Shown here: positions 12,332 through 25,500 of the stretch, one piece after another | How positions within the stretch are numbered: position 1 is the stretch's first letter | Layout of the letters: each line of letters opens with the position of its first letter | DNA from: Saposhnikovia divaricata | Lineage: Eukaryota > Streptophyta > Magnoliopsida > Apiales > Apiaceae | Reading direction: 5' to 3' | Assembly: GCA_036435485.1 (NCBI GenBank) | Contig: CM071598.1 | Coordinates: 141,030,148-141,094,147, forward strand | DNA: 64,000 nucleotides | Made by a program: the position numbers and the translations under genes | The notes under the pieces: model-generated | Seen by the model: only the letters and a program-made list of their open reading frames with translations | What the model was told of the DNA's origin: nothing | Database searches by the model: none

Positions 12332-12660
12332 TCTAGGTTGTACTTAGGATTGATGATGTAAAAGTTATTCAACTAGATTGTATTAGAAGCTACTCATGTA
12401 ACCAGTATTTGTGTATAGAACGAATATTGAGGCTTGTACCACGTTTCTAGACTGTATTACCAGGATTTGTTGTAAAAGGTTTATATATTTGAGTCGTGTA
12501 ATAACTCGAATTAGGTTGCATCAATTAGACTGTATTAGAGTTTGCGGATGTAATCTGTTGTTTTTGAACTAGAATGTAGTAGGATTTTCTTTATGTAAGT
12601 TCATAATCTACGGTCACAAATTTTATATGTAACATGTTTAGAAGACAGTAGGCCCTGCCT
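12332..12660 (+). repeat. Degenerate ~40-78-bp repeat with a TAGAYTGTATTAG core
   Basis: Six variants of CTAGAYTGTATTAG-(about 15 nt)-TGTAA begin near 12332, 12372, 12447, 12524, 12568 and 12637. Spacing is irregular, so this is a decayed array rather than a clean tandem repeat. Confidence 0.55.
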
Positions 12661-12910
12661 CTTGTAAGTTCGGATTTATAATGTGTTTTTCAACTGTATT
12701 TGCATGAACTGCTGTCAAACGTTTGAAAATATATATATATATATATATCATGCAATACTGGTTCCTCGTATGTACTCGACTGAGTATTATAATTCACTTG
12801 ATATTACATTAAAACGAATATGTATGATAATAACATGCTGTTATGTTTCGTATATATGCCAAGTGATATGATCTCGATAGCTACATGTTCTAAAAAGGAA
12901 ATAGTACATT

Positions 12911-13280
12911 AAGGGGAAGAAAGAGATTATGTAGTAAACTTTTTATAACAAAAGGGGAAGAAAGGATTTTTACTCATAAATTTTCTTTCAAAAGGGGAAG
13001 AAGGAGTACTTATAATAATTATTTTTGGTTCTTTACCAAACAAAAGGGGAAGAAGGAATACCATTCAAAATTTAAAATTTTTCGCATTCCTCTGACTAAC
13101 AAGTAATTTTGTCTTTTGCAGGAATCAATTAAGTTTCTTGGAAAGGATTGATAAGTATTCTCCCTTAGATTAATATCTTTATGTGCAAAATATTTTCAAA
13201 TTCATGCATACACTAAGGGGAAGCACACACTCAAAATTTAAATTTTATGTTTGTTTGGCAAACACCAAAAAGGGGAAGAT
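12911..13280 (+). other. Multiple polypurine tracts (mPPT)
   Basis: Six tracts share the core AAGGGGAAG, at 12911, 12951, 12991, 13043, 13215 and 13268. The last (13267-13280) abuts the 3' LTR and is the normal plus-strand primer position. Multiple PPTs upstream of the 3' LTR are a documented Sirevirus feature, and copies of this number and similarity support the lineage assignment. Confidence 0.85.
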
Positions 13281-16200
13281 TGAAAGGATATCTTCGATAT
13301 AATATTTATTTTGGTATTTGTACGATTTAACATAAAATTTAAATACACGTAGAATCCTCTCCACTAGGTCATATATTTAATTGATTCGGTAAAAAGTCAA
13401 ATGGTCAATTCTAGCAGAATCCGTCACATGGTCTATATTTTAAATATAAGAGATATTCCATTTCGCTCAAAAATCAAATTATATTTTACGGAATATATCT
13501 CTTCACCAAGGCAATAAGATCGAAAAAGAAATATCGAGATTTGATATTTTTTAGATCTCCGCTGCAATATTGATAAGGCGACAAGCTCAAACAAGGAATA
13601 TTAAAGAGTTGATGTTCTTTAGAGAACTCGTGCTAAATTTAAAAACGATCTGTTTTTATCCGAAAAAGAATTCTGTCTTCGCACTCAAAAATGTTTTGAC
13701 ATCCTAGAAAAGACTTCTTATACTCAAGTATATTAATATTCAGTGGAAGAATATTAATGCTTGTCCTCATCTCGTGTCAGAAATTTTTAAAGTAATTTTT
13801 CTCCCGCTTCGTAATTAAATCATATTTCGCGCTCAAAATATTTCCTACACTCTCATAATATTTTATATATTAGGAAATATATTCTAAGTATTTATTCTAG
13901 TCAAAACATTGGTCAAAAGATTTATCTATTTCACGGAAAGACCAATCGTATTTTATTCGGAACCGAAAGCTGATTTAATCGTTTTAAATCCAAATAAAAT
14001 ACTTACACTTGCTAGAATGACTTGAAACTTGAGATTGATCATTTAAATGCCATTTTATATGCATGGTAAAAGTTTTGGAATTTTTAGAGAATTTTGGTCC
14101 GGCACGAAAACCGAGGCAGTGGGTCCCACGTTTGACCACGTTTGACCAAGTCAACTTTGACCAATTTTGACCAAAATCTCCAGAATATTATTTTACAATA
14201 TTCCCAAGTGTCCCATAATTTTAGAATTATTTATTGGGTGGTTTCGTATTTTTCGGGTATTTAATTAACGATACAAGTTACGTATTTAATCGTTAATTGA
14301 TAAGAGTACGATACAATAATAATACACAGCAGATTTACTATGCCAAAACCACTACAAAGAAACACAAACCACCCCCAACAAACACAAACCACTTGTCATG
14401 TTGGCAATCCAAGTGAAATCAATCTCCTCCCTTCATTTTTATTCAATCCTAACCATTCCTTCCACCCAACTCTCTCTATAAATTAAACCCCTCATCCACC
14501 CATTTCAAACATAAGCTAAGAGCCAAATACATGCTGGGAATTTAGAAGTAGAACACACTTTCATATTTATAATATCTCTCTTCATCTACTTCATCTCAAA
14601 AACCTTCTCCCTCTCAAATATATATCCATATATACAAGGTTTTTGATACACCAAGCTTAGTTCCACCCAACCAAGCTTTGTCCACCCAAGCAAGCTCATC
14701 TTCAACCACTTTCCGGCCTCCCGAAGGGCTGCCCAAGTTCGTCCAACGTCCAAAATCCGCCCGAACCTCCGGCGAATTTTTCCGGCGACTTTTAAAAGTG
14801 GTAATTTTTAGCTTCGTCTTTGTGTTTATATTTGAGATTTGTGCTTAACTTCTCTACTCCATCTTAATCTCTATTCTTGGATCTATATAAAGATTCCAAA
14901 AGCCTCTTTATAAAAGAGAACAACAATATAAACACAAGTTCAACTCATATATCTCTATTGCAATATATTTAAGCAAAGAGTTGAACCAAGTACTTGATCT
15001 TTGAAAAGAATCGTTATATTACAAGAAAGATCATATCAAAGTACTTAATCTCAAAAGTTGTGAGATTATTCAACGTTGTAACAATATTTATTTCGTTCGG
15101 ATTCCCAACTAACATCTTTAGTGTTCCGTGGGATATTCAAATAACGAAATACATCATACAACTTAAACTTCTTAAAAGAGCACAAGTTTAGCCACTTATT
15201 TATCGCACTTACTTTACTTGTCGTGGCCATAAACTTATTTAGTGCAAGAAGTTAAAATATAAGTATACTTTGACATCGCATTTAGTCAAACGGAAGTATA
15301 CATCTTAAAAGCCTTAAGCCTATTAGCTTAACAGACTTTATATATCAACAAACTTCGAGTTATATTTATTTTATCTCATCTTAACGGAGTATTGTTATTA
15401 AAGTATTCTTGGATTTAAACGATCTATAAAAAGAAAGAATACTACTTCTAAAAAGCACAAGTTAGCCACTTGTTTATCGCACTAATTTAACGCATAATAG
15501 CGGCCCTCGTTTTATCCTATAGATAAGCGAGTTACTTTTATTGTCTTGTGTGGCTAAAAGCTTGATTCGTGCTAGAAGTTATAATTATACCTCGACATCA
15601 TATTAGTCGAACAAAGGTATACAATTCGAAGCCTTAAAGCATTTTAGCTTTTAAACAAGGTCTTCCAATATTACTCCAACATTATTTATATCTATCCGGA
15701 GTAATTTATTAAAGTATACTTTGATCTTAATTTTTATATCAAAGCAAGTATACTTACAATATAACTTAATATTCCTATACGAATATTAAAGTTACATCTT
15801 TGGACTTAGTACCTTAACATACTAGTCCAACTTATATTTTATTCATCATATTTGTCTCGTAGATATTGTTGTCTAACTTTTGTAGTGAGGTGAAGTTGAA
15901 GTGAGGTGATTCTCGTTCTAAGACCCAAGTCTTAGGCACTAGTGGGGAGTTAGTGGCCTTTGCACCGTGAGGAAGAGGAAAGACCCAAGACCTATCATCT
16001 AAGACCCAAGACCGACAAAAGCAAAGAATCAATAGTCTACACCAAGGGTTCTACGTCAACTTTGAAGAAGTAGCGGGGAGTTGCTGTCTAAGATAAGTTG
16101 TGTAGGTTTCACAACGACTTTGAGGGAGTAACGGGGTGTTACGGTCCAAGACAAGTCATGTGGGTATTACATTTATTTTGAGGTAGTAGCGGGAAGTTAC

Positions 16201-16546
16201 GTATCAAGATAAATATTTGTAAGGTTGTGTAAGGCTTCTCCGCCTACTATAAAGGAGTCTCTTTATAGTGGAAGAAATCTCGAGTCCGGAGAGGAGCTCG
16301 GGGACTGGAGTAGGGGTGAGCGAATCCAATAGGGGTTGCGCCATCGCGAACCAGGATAAAATCTCCTGCGTGGTATTTTCTTTACTTGTCGTTTATTTCC
16401 GCACGCATAATTTGCTAACGACTGGGTAAAATATTTTTTAAAAAAAAGGAAAAATATTTTTAAAATGCCATAATAATTTTTAATTGGTAATTAAGCTATT
16501 CAACCCCCCCTTCTAGCTTAATATAGCCCTCTTACGGGATCTATCA
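13281..16546 (+). repeat. 3' LTR of copia A
   Basis: It starts TGAAAGG just after the PPT and ends CTATCA, length 3266 bp. A TATA box (TATAAATT, 14477-14484) is preceded by CT-rich sequence and followed by a CT-rich leader, so U3 ends and R begins at about 14505-14520. The part from 14762 duplicates 1-1785. The 58-bp array (about 16062-16235) and the hairpin (about 15918-15935) are conserved. The LTR lies in an older Ty3 LTR. Confidence 0.93.
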
Positions 16547-17689
16547 CTTAGTTAATGATTTACTGATTTAAGAAGCATGATCATTTTGATGCTAAGATCA
16601 GTAGCTTCTGAACTCTTTGAGATGATTATTATGTGTATAAGTTGTATGGATTCCCGGTGTGGCTTGGTTGGATTGTTATGATTTTTGGAACGTTCGATTT
16701 ATAGCCGTCGTAATGCCGAATTTTTGTTAATCATAAAAAACTGTGCATCACAGTAGCTTGAACTCACTGTCTAGAGTCATACTCTGCCATGATAGGATAG
16801 ATTATGTTATAAGCTTGGTTTTGATATAAAGATCGTGTGAAACGGACTTACGGTTTAGGATTTATGGCCGATTTACTAAAAGTAGTTTGAAACCGTAAAT
16901 GAGAGTTCGTAACTCCAATTGAACCCTCGTAAAATATGTAAGTCAGTGGCGAATCATGGTAATTAAATACTAGAGATAAAAAGGAAGGTGTGAGAGAAAA
17001 CCTCATGTGAAACGGATCGTTTTTCGATTTTATAAAAATGTTTGAATCAAGGTTAAACGCGAACGAACCCCTTAAAAGTATAACTTTGGTTATAACTTAG
17101 AAAACGAGCGATAAAACTCGAGGTATAATCTTGGTTCGTAATCGACCGACCTTAGAACTTATACGACTTAAGTGTATACCAAGTGTGAGTATGATGACAT
17201 GTCTTAATAACGAACAAATGTCGGATCGTATCGGTGATAAAAAGAGTTACACTAAAAGGTGTAAAACGAGATAATTCGAAAACGTGTTTCGACTTAAGTT
17301 GATACTTAGCTTTTAAAAAGTGTTAAGTGATTAATATCGAATATTCTGAATATTTATAGATCGTCGAGTTGACCCGAACACACTACCACTACCTCTACTC
17401 GTACTCGATTACCAGGCAAGTTTCCAAAACTTGGAACTGTTGTTGTGATAATATGTATATATATGATTGTTGTTATACATATGCCATTCCATGCATGTCT
17501 GTTTTTCAGTCCATATTGATGTACTTGTTCCTTGATCATTGTTGGCTTATAGACTAGATGTGATATATCAGTTATAAGCCGGATGTTGCTAAGTCCCTTA
17601 GAGAAGGACATATATATATATTATTCGCTGAATATAAACCGGGAGTCAATATTCCTTGATATATTATGATTACTTTCGGAGAAAAATAT

Positions 17690-18290
17690 TTAAGTAAATA
17701 TTTTTCTATTATTTGGCAGACGAATACTATTTGAATATTCGTCTGAGATTATTTATCTATCGATTATTACTTCAAATATTTATTTGAACGTTATTCATTC
17801 AGTGAATATTATTTTTCAATATTCACTTAAAGTCGATTCGTTTATCGAATATTATTTCGAATATTCATTTACAGCTTTGGCTACTAAATGAATATCATTT
17901 GGATATTCATTTAGAATATTATTAAATGAATATTATTTTTGAATATTCATTTAAGGTTTTACTTACTCAATTGATATTATTTTAATATTCATTTGAAGTT
18001 CTATTTACTTAACGATTATTATTTCAATTATTTCTTTCGAATCTTATTGATTAAATGAATATTATTTCCAATATTCATTTAAGCATTTATTTATTCAATA
18101 AATATTTTCTTTATATTCATTCGAGAATTATTTTGAGAAATACTTCGATTAAAAATATTCTTTAATATTCATAAATATTCTGTAAATATTTCTGATTCAA
18201 TAAATACTCTCTGAATATTTATTCAATACTTTGAAATAACTTCAATGTTGTTTTATCTTCTTCAAATATTATTCTCGACCTTTGAATATT
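17690..18290 (+). repeat. AT-rich array of GAATATTATTT / AATATTCATTTA units
   Basis: About ten degenerate units of 50-65 bp each pair a GAATATTATTT-like and an AATATTCATTTA-like half. These are inverted with respect to each other around AATATT, so each unit could fold into a short hairpin. It lies inside LTR E3. Confidence 0.7.
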
Positions 18291-19064
18291 ATGTACATTA
18301 TTCCAAAGTCTTATTATTATAGTTTTAATCAAGAAGGGTTCTCAAAATCCTATTCTTCATTCTAATCGAGCTTTCAAATTAATAAGGGAACCTTACTTGA
18401 GAAATGTTATTTATCTTGTGGACTTCCCGGTCATAAATCTTTCGAAAAGTATTCCTTTCACTCGTAACTTGGATTGCTATCTATTGCATCGGTGTACCCT
18501 CTCATAATTTGAGGGGTAAATTATTGGAACAAGATGGTATCCTCTAACAAGCAGTAGCTTGGGAGATATGATGTTAAATTTTCCTTTCCAACTAGATACG
18601 ACTACTTTGTGGAGTCTTATCAACAAGTATTACACTTGGGGAAAGGGGGACGAACTTTACGTTCAGAGTCATGAACTTCTTTTCGAACTTGGAGTCGTGT
18701 AAGAGGCCGAGTAGCGCCGGTCCATCCCATTGGCCCAACCGTTGGCCGGGGAGATCTAACAGGGCAGTAGACAAGTAAATCCATCAGCTCTTCCTTCTAC
18801 CGGTAGTAAATCTAAATTGAGCTGTACAATCTGCGACTGATCATCGTAAGGATTGGAACAACGGGCGCGGTGAATACTCCAGCATTAGTTCATCATTCAG
18901 ATTCATTTATTTCCTGCAACATTATCATTGTTAGCAGTATTGGAGAAGTATTCATAATTGGAATATATATGTTTTGAGTTACCTTGTAACTTCATCATTT
19001 ACCTTATACTGGTATTATCTTCGCTAATGCTTAGCATGTGGTTTCAAAAATATTTGAACTGCTA

Positions 19065-19090
19065 TACATATATATATATATATATATATC
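19065..19090 (+). repeat. (TA)n microsatellite
   Basis: An uninterrupted run of TA dinucleotides inside LTR E3. Confidence 0.9.
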
Positions 19091-19560
19091 ATCACTGTTC
19101 AGTTATATTGTTGTTGGTGGGCTATTGCTCACCCTTGCTTATTTATTATGTCACAGCAACAGCTAGGGCAGATGGCTCGCGTAAGGCGCACTCGGCGCAA
19201 GCAAGTTACCCGACCCACAGGACTCCTCGCTGATATACTAGCTGCCATTGCTTAGGTAGCATAGATAGACAGCTTTTGCTTCCAGCTTAACTATATGTAT
19301 AATTAATGTTAATCAACGGCAAAAACTTTAAACTTATGTTGTTACTCCTTTTGGGCATGTAATAACTTTTATTCGTAAACCCTTTATGTAAAACTTATTT
19401 CAATTTCATCTCTGGGACTATAACTGTGTATGTGTGTGCGTGGATATTATTGTGGGGTCACAGCATGCTACTTATTCATTTTGGACTCAAGTCGAGTATT
19501 ATGTACGAAATATGAGATCGTAACGACTCGATCCCCGACCCCGGATCTGGGGGTGTTACA

Positions 19561-22549
19561 CATTTTATTTGATTTAACAAATATTAAACTTAATTATATC
19601 AATAAGTTATTGAATCATCCATCATCTTTGAACCATCGCAAAAGTGCACTCGCACGTGCCCTCAATTTCAAAATAAACTTGCAGTTCTAGATTCTGCATG
19701 GAATCAATATCTTTCTTATCAAAATATAACACTATCGGCAACTTGGCACTTAGGCCTAAGAAGCAGTGTTCGAGTATTTTTCCAAAGTGGAGGATGGGAC
19801 TTGAAGAAAACATAAAACTTGACAAGGATTGACAATGATCAGTCGCCACACCCAAGTCCAATAATCCGCGGGTCTTTTCTACTAGTAGAAGGATAGAAAC
19901 TACATCCGTAACTACCCTCGGGTGAAAACTACATCCGTAATCACCCTCGATGAAAACTACATCCGCAATCATCCTTCGGCAACACCTGGGCCGGAATAAT
20001 TGATGGACCGCCTGGCTCACGGCCGCTTACACATCCCGGGAATCGTTCGTCAACGATTCCCACACCTGCCAGAGTCCCCTTTTTCAGTTCTTACGAAAAA
20101 TTTTATTTTGATTGAAAATTGAGTAATTGAGGTTAGACCTCAGTCGACCAATAATTCTTGAAAAAACGTGCAAGTGAGTAAAACCTGACCGGGGGTTTTC
20201 AAAAATGTTTTGAGTTCGAAAAAGTTCGAGTTTGAAAGCGTTAGAGGTATCTTGGTTTAGTTTCGTTTTCAAAATAATAATTGATAAGTAATGTTTCGAG
20301 ATCTAGTAAAAATTAATAAGGTAATTAATTAATTAAAATAATCTTTTAATCTACGATAAGTATTTTTGAATATTTTTGATAACGTATAAATAATTAATTA
20401 CATAAGCGTACGATACTTCCCACTTTACCCCGCGGGTCATCGTAACTTAATTGCGACAAAAAAATATATATATATAGCTCCCCGGTCAATAGTATATTTG
20501 GACCGCTACGACCTCTATTGCTAGAGTCGTTGTCCGAAGAGACACTTTTCATTCTAAGTTCAAGGGTGTAAGCACATTTACATATATCTCAATCTCAACA
20601 TAAAGTATTGCAAAACATAGCACATAATACGTACGGAATCTACAAACACAACAGTGAAAATCTTTATATAAGAGTTTTGAAAGGTAAACTTGCCTTGGTG
20701 AGGTTGGGGTGGTCGAGCTTGCGGAGTGGAATGAGAATCTATAAATAATCAATATTCGCTCGTTAGTACCTTATCAATTCCTCTTAATCACAAGGTTTTT
20801 AAAGAATGTAAGACTACCTTAACGACTCCGTCATATGACCCTCTAACCCTCCTATAGGTCCATGTCATCACTCGATTACGCTCGTCACTTATTTGACTCG
20901 AATTAGTTACCACACTCGAAATATAATTACTTATCCTTGAAGCCATATCAAACTAACTCCTCGTATGACTTTCTCGCTTGCGCGCACTTCATCTAACATT
21001 TTTATAAAATTGAAAAATACATATTTTAATCCAATTCTTTTTGGGTAATCTTTAACACTGTAAAATCTAGCTACCCTCAACTTTTCATAAAGTTTACATA
21101 ATTTTTAAGGGTCTAAAGGTGGTTCACAAGTTGACCAAATGGTGCAGCCCGGATCTCAAAACCACTCTGCACTTCTCGGGCCATAACTCAAAACCTAGAC
21201 ATCACCTAGTCATGAACTTTATATTTCTAGAAATCAAATTGAAATACCTTTCTAACCATATGTATTAGGTCTTAAGGAGACAAGTTTAAGGTGTTCGGAT
21301 CCCTCCTACAAGACAACTCATGCTCCCAGAATTTTCAGCAAGCTCCTTTTTACAACTTCAGCACTTCAAATTATCACCACACTTTCTTTTCAACATCAAA
21401 CCCACCAATATTCATTTCTTAACATACATAGGACTATACCATTCAAGAACAAGGCTTACCACACAAAGACCAAGCATATAACTTCAAGATTTCATCATCT
21501 ATAACTCATATCACCAAGATATGCACTAATACTTCTAGATCTAGCAATATGAACTATAAACAAGTCATGGATAAGGGTTGAGAGAGTTTATACCTTCCTT
21601 GAGTCTCTAGGAACCTTGGGTGAGGTTTATGAACCTTAAGAACACCTTGGATGAGTCTCTACAAGCCTTAAAATTCAAGATCTAAAGGAAACTAAACTTT
21701 GGTTACTTTTCATCCAAACTTTAACAATATATAACTCAAGATTTGATGGATGAAATGCTTTGAAATTGATAACATACCTTCACTATGATACAAGGAAGCT
21801 CTAGGAATTATGTTGTGACTTATGGATGAGTGAAAGTTGAAGAAAAATTCTTCTTCTTCCCTTGGAAGAGCTTGGGCCGAGAGCTCCTTAAGGAGAGAGA
21901 GAGATGGTTTTGGTTGGGTGTTTTGAATACAGTGATGTGGTGTTGTGTTATGTATTGGTATATGTATTGTTATAGGTACATAATCACATGTTTGCAAGTC
22001 TAGTGCTAGCCCCCTAGGTGCCAACCATGCTTCCTTGTCCCCTAAAGTGTAGTGCACCAACTAGTTACTATTCCTCTAGTTGCTTTTTGGCTTTCTAGTT
22101 TACTTTTCTTACAATCTAGTTACATGATGCCTTGCATGTAATATCTTCCCTATTTTATTCCTCCACCAATGTTGGTCACTTAATCCTTAATTCTTAATGT
22201 ATCTTAAATAACTTCTCGTAATAACATTTTGTCGCGTAGAGATTTCCTTTGTAATTCCTTAAGTACTTAATTGTGCAATTCCCTTAAATGTGCATAACTT
22301 CTTGTCATAAGCTCTTAAAATCTTTAATACTCCAATCATTCTCAAGTCCCAAGTTTTTATGAATTTTAATGGAAGTAGGTTCATTGCTTTCAACCACCTT
22401 CCCTTTTCCTCACACAGTGAATATAACAGCATTAATTTCTCAGATAATCAATTCCATTAAACAACATAGGTGGTTTAAAAAGGTTCCCAAATCACAATGT
22501 CATAAGGTATTACATTCTTAAAAATATTACAAAAATCAGGGTTCTTACA
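19561..22549 (-). repeat. E2: minus-strand LTR related to element T
   Basis: Read on the minus strand it starts TGTAAGAACCCT at 22549, like the T LTR (37126). It follows that LTR through the 'actctggcaggtgtggga' segment (~20062-20080) and the GATTACGGATGTAGTTTTC repeats (~19890-19975), then on to the equivalent of about T 40080. The final ~540 bp of the LTR are missing where it meets the end of E3 exactly at 19560/19561. That fits E3 having inserted here, with the rest of E2 left of the window. Divergence from T is much higher than between the two T LTRs. No PPT is visible at 22550, so this is probably a 5' or solo LTR. Confidence 0.8.
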
Positions 22550-25500
22550 TGAAATTTGACTTAAGATACATCAACTCAATTACACGTCTTCAACAAATAA
22601 CTCACAATCTTAGAAAATCCTCTAACCTATACTTATTCCGCGTCTTATGAAATCAATTTCTGAAACATAACTCTACTCACTCAACAAATTCTCGAACTTG
22701 ACTCTACGCATTATAACTCCAACGCTTTACACTACAAAATTTAACCAAAGAAATTGCGGCATCTATTCATCGCTCGCATTTCGAGATATTACGAAATAAA
22801 GTACAGATTCACCACTTATCCTTCTGACTGTTCAATTCCTCTCCCGTCAACTCATTAACTTTCTGGCCCATCACCTCATCCTTTTCTACGAACCATCACA
22901 GTAATTCACAAAGTCTCCTTGCTCATCTAGCTTCACCATCACTGGAGTGATTATTAATCCTCCATAGCTCTTAGAAGCTCTATTCATGTCTATCTGTTTA
23001 TTCACACTTTTTTATTCCTATTGGTGAACTTACCTAATGTTGAGGCTATCTGGATAAAAGCTTTCAATAACCTTTAGTAGTTCCTGGTTCATCCTTTAAA
23101 ACTTCTGACCTCTGCTAGCATTATGGGTCTTTCTTAATTCATTACTGTTCCATCTTCACAAAATTCACTTTGATTCTTTCATTATTAACCACATGTCTTA
23201 AAATTTGATTCCTTTCCATCTAAATATCATATTTAGAAATCTTGCGCATAATCTTCCTCTTGAGATACGATGAGTATTACTACTCCTTCTCTTGCGATGA
23301 TCCTTTAATCAAATTGTTAACCCCAACATTTCCATTGATGTCATTCAATTTTGAACTCCTTGAAACTAATTCTTTTTTGGAAAATGAATAACAAACAAAC
23401 TCTTAATCCTTACCTGGTGACAATCCGGGTAACCCATCAAATTATACATTCGAAATTTTAATCACTGAAATCTGCTTCAATTTAACTATTTTCTTTCTGT
23501 GCAAAACAACTCCATAATCTTGGTATAAAAATCTTTTGGTCTGCATGCTCGTTAAGGCTTCTTTATCTACTTTCGGCCTCATAACACCACTTTACATCCC
23601 TTGAAAATTATAATCTCACTTTCTTGCCCTCACAATTTGTTAATACTTCGTAGTTAGCTACTCAATCCAATCCTGAATCGCACTTAACTACTTTTCACTG
23701 CCATCACATTCAAATTCTTGATAACATCATTCATAGCCATAACGAATTTCTAGCTTCCTAGTAATTTATAGAAAATAGTTCCGTGACTCTCATCATAGGG
23801 TCCGCTACTACTGATATGATACAATCTCTTGCAACACGTATTATTTTCCCTTGCGTACGGCACAACTTTTGATTTCTGATTCTGTCACTTATTACCACAC
23901 TATTCTATCCGATTACACTAGCAACTTTCTGCATTTATCTCAACACAATTTCAATATGTTTTTTTTTCTCAAAATCTTATCTTCTAACCATGTGGGCCTT
24001 AGTAAACTCTCCTAATTCTCGTTATGTGGGCAACTACTGTGCCCCCGTTCTCCCTTCTCTAAATCTTCTAAATTCTATATTCTTCCTTTAACTAAATTAC
24101 ACGTCTTCTGGTGAAACGTTTCTGAAACTTTATGGTTCATTGTCTTCCTCTTCTTCTCATCTTGTTCCATCTTGGTCAACTCTCTTCTACTCCTAACTTC
24201 ACGACTCTTGCCCACACAAGTCATTACTCCAAAACAATCATCTTACTTCTTATTTAAGTCTCAGTTCCTCCTGATAATTCTTACAAACAATTCTGTCCTG
24301 CTTCATTCTGCTTTACTCAAATTATCCTTCCTGGGTTCAAAAATCTTATATCCAACAATGAGTTTCAAAATATTCAGAATCTTATAATATTCCATTTACT
24401 ATCTACGAAATTAAACAGGTGTCCAAAAAAATCTTTCATTAACACTAACTGTGACCTACCTAACATCTTCATCATCATTCTCTCTTCAACCTTTAACAAA
24501 ATCTGTAATCTTGTGCCCTTGATACCTGCTCCTTCCTTTTTCTCAATTCTCAGTAATCTCGAATTTTGTATATGTGTTTTCGATCCAATAAATAATCCAT
24601 TTTGATAGGTCATCTATGTTTTACATCAACTTGTCCATCTTGCTCAACCAATTCTTCGTCAACATAATCGCAGTTTCGACCACTTAGATGTCGTCGCGTC
24701 TATCTTCGCGGTTCTTCATCATAGATAATCCAAAATAATCAGGGTTTCTGACAAAGGAAGTCAATAGAATGAATAGGAATCAGGTATGAATGTACACTGA
24801 ATTTTTTTCGATAAAACTTTTTTTTTTTTGAAAAAGGATTTAACCGAGAGATCAGTATGATCTTTGAATTATTATCAGGTTGTATTTGTCACTTAGGTCA
24901 ACCGCCCTAGTACAAAAAGATGGCCAGTCTTTAGTACTTTCATGACAAACACAATCAGTGGCGTCCCACCAGACTTCTGTCATAGAGATAAAATGTCGCT
25001 GAATCCCTTATATACATAGGTTGTTCATCTCAGTTTGAATAAAGAAGATTAAATATTCTGGGAAAAATGAAAAGAGTTCAAGAGCCTCAAAATATAAAGT
25101 TGGATCGAGCATCCTCTAAAAAATAGGGATATTTCGGAAAGAATGGAATTGAATTTAATTAAATCTGATATACAAACTCATCATCAATTGAAGTATAGTT
25201 GATCACCAAATGTATGTATCAACTATCGATTAAACAACGTTCAAGAAATTCATAATTATTCATAATCTCACACTTGTCGACTAAGCACTAATATGCTTAG
25301 CTGCCAAAACCGGCCTGCCAATAGTAGTTGAATAAATAAGAAGATCTCAATTCATTCTCGATTTTCAACCGTCACTGCGCAACAAATGCCTCAGCGACAA
25401 TATAAACCGTGAATTAGTTTACAACAATTCAGAGCGACAACAAGAATCAACAAATGCTAGTAGCGTGCAGCTATGCCCTCACTTCCAACACATGCCGATA

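Larger units (their letters stand above)
11816..13280 (+). other. copia A 3' untranslated region
   Basis: This 1.46-kb stretch has no coding frame of note. It holds a degenerate interspersed repeat (about 12332-12660), a (TA)n tract (12729-12748) and the polypurine-tract cluster (12911-13280). Confidence 0.8.
1..16546 (+). mobile_element. copia A: Sirevirus-type Ty1/copia retrotransposon, 5' end off-window
   Basis: The sequence at 1-1785 is repeated at about 14762-16546, which defines the LTRs. Between them lie a tRNA-Met PBS (1788), gag, a protease-integrase-RT-RNaseH pol (the Ty1/copia order), a third ORF (10352-11815) and a cluster of polypurine tracts. A long Gag with a coiled coil, an extra ORF after pol and multiple PPTs are known Sirevirus traits. 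With a 3266-bp LTR the whole element would be about 18 kb, roughly 1.5 kb of it left of the window. By eye the overlapping LTR parts differ at about 18-20 positions in 1.76 kb, so the insertion is fairly young. It lies in an older Ty3 LTR that resumes at 16547. A 5-bp target duplication would be cttag (16547-16551), but its left copy is outside the window. Confidence 0.93.
16547..19560 (+). repeat. E3: 3' part of a plus-strand Ty3 chromovirus-type LTR
   Basis: It ends ACCCCGGATCTGGGGGTGTTACA, nearly the same as the LTR end of element T (40598-40620). It shares further landmarks with that LTR: an 'accaggcaagtttcc' type segment (~17411), a 'gctattgctcaccc' segment (~19122), and a GT-rich stretch followed by TTGTGGGGTC (~19420-19460). 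No PBS follows, so it is a 3' or solo LTR. Its left part lies beyond copia A, outside the window. No protein-coding frame is supported. Confidence 0.75.
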
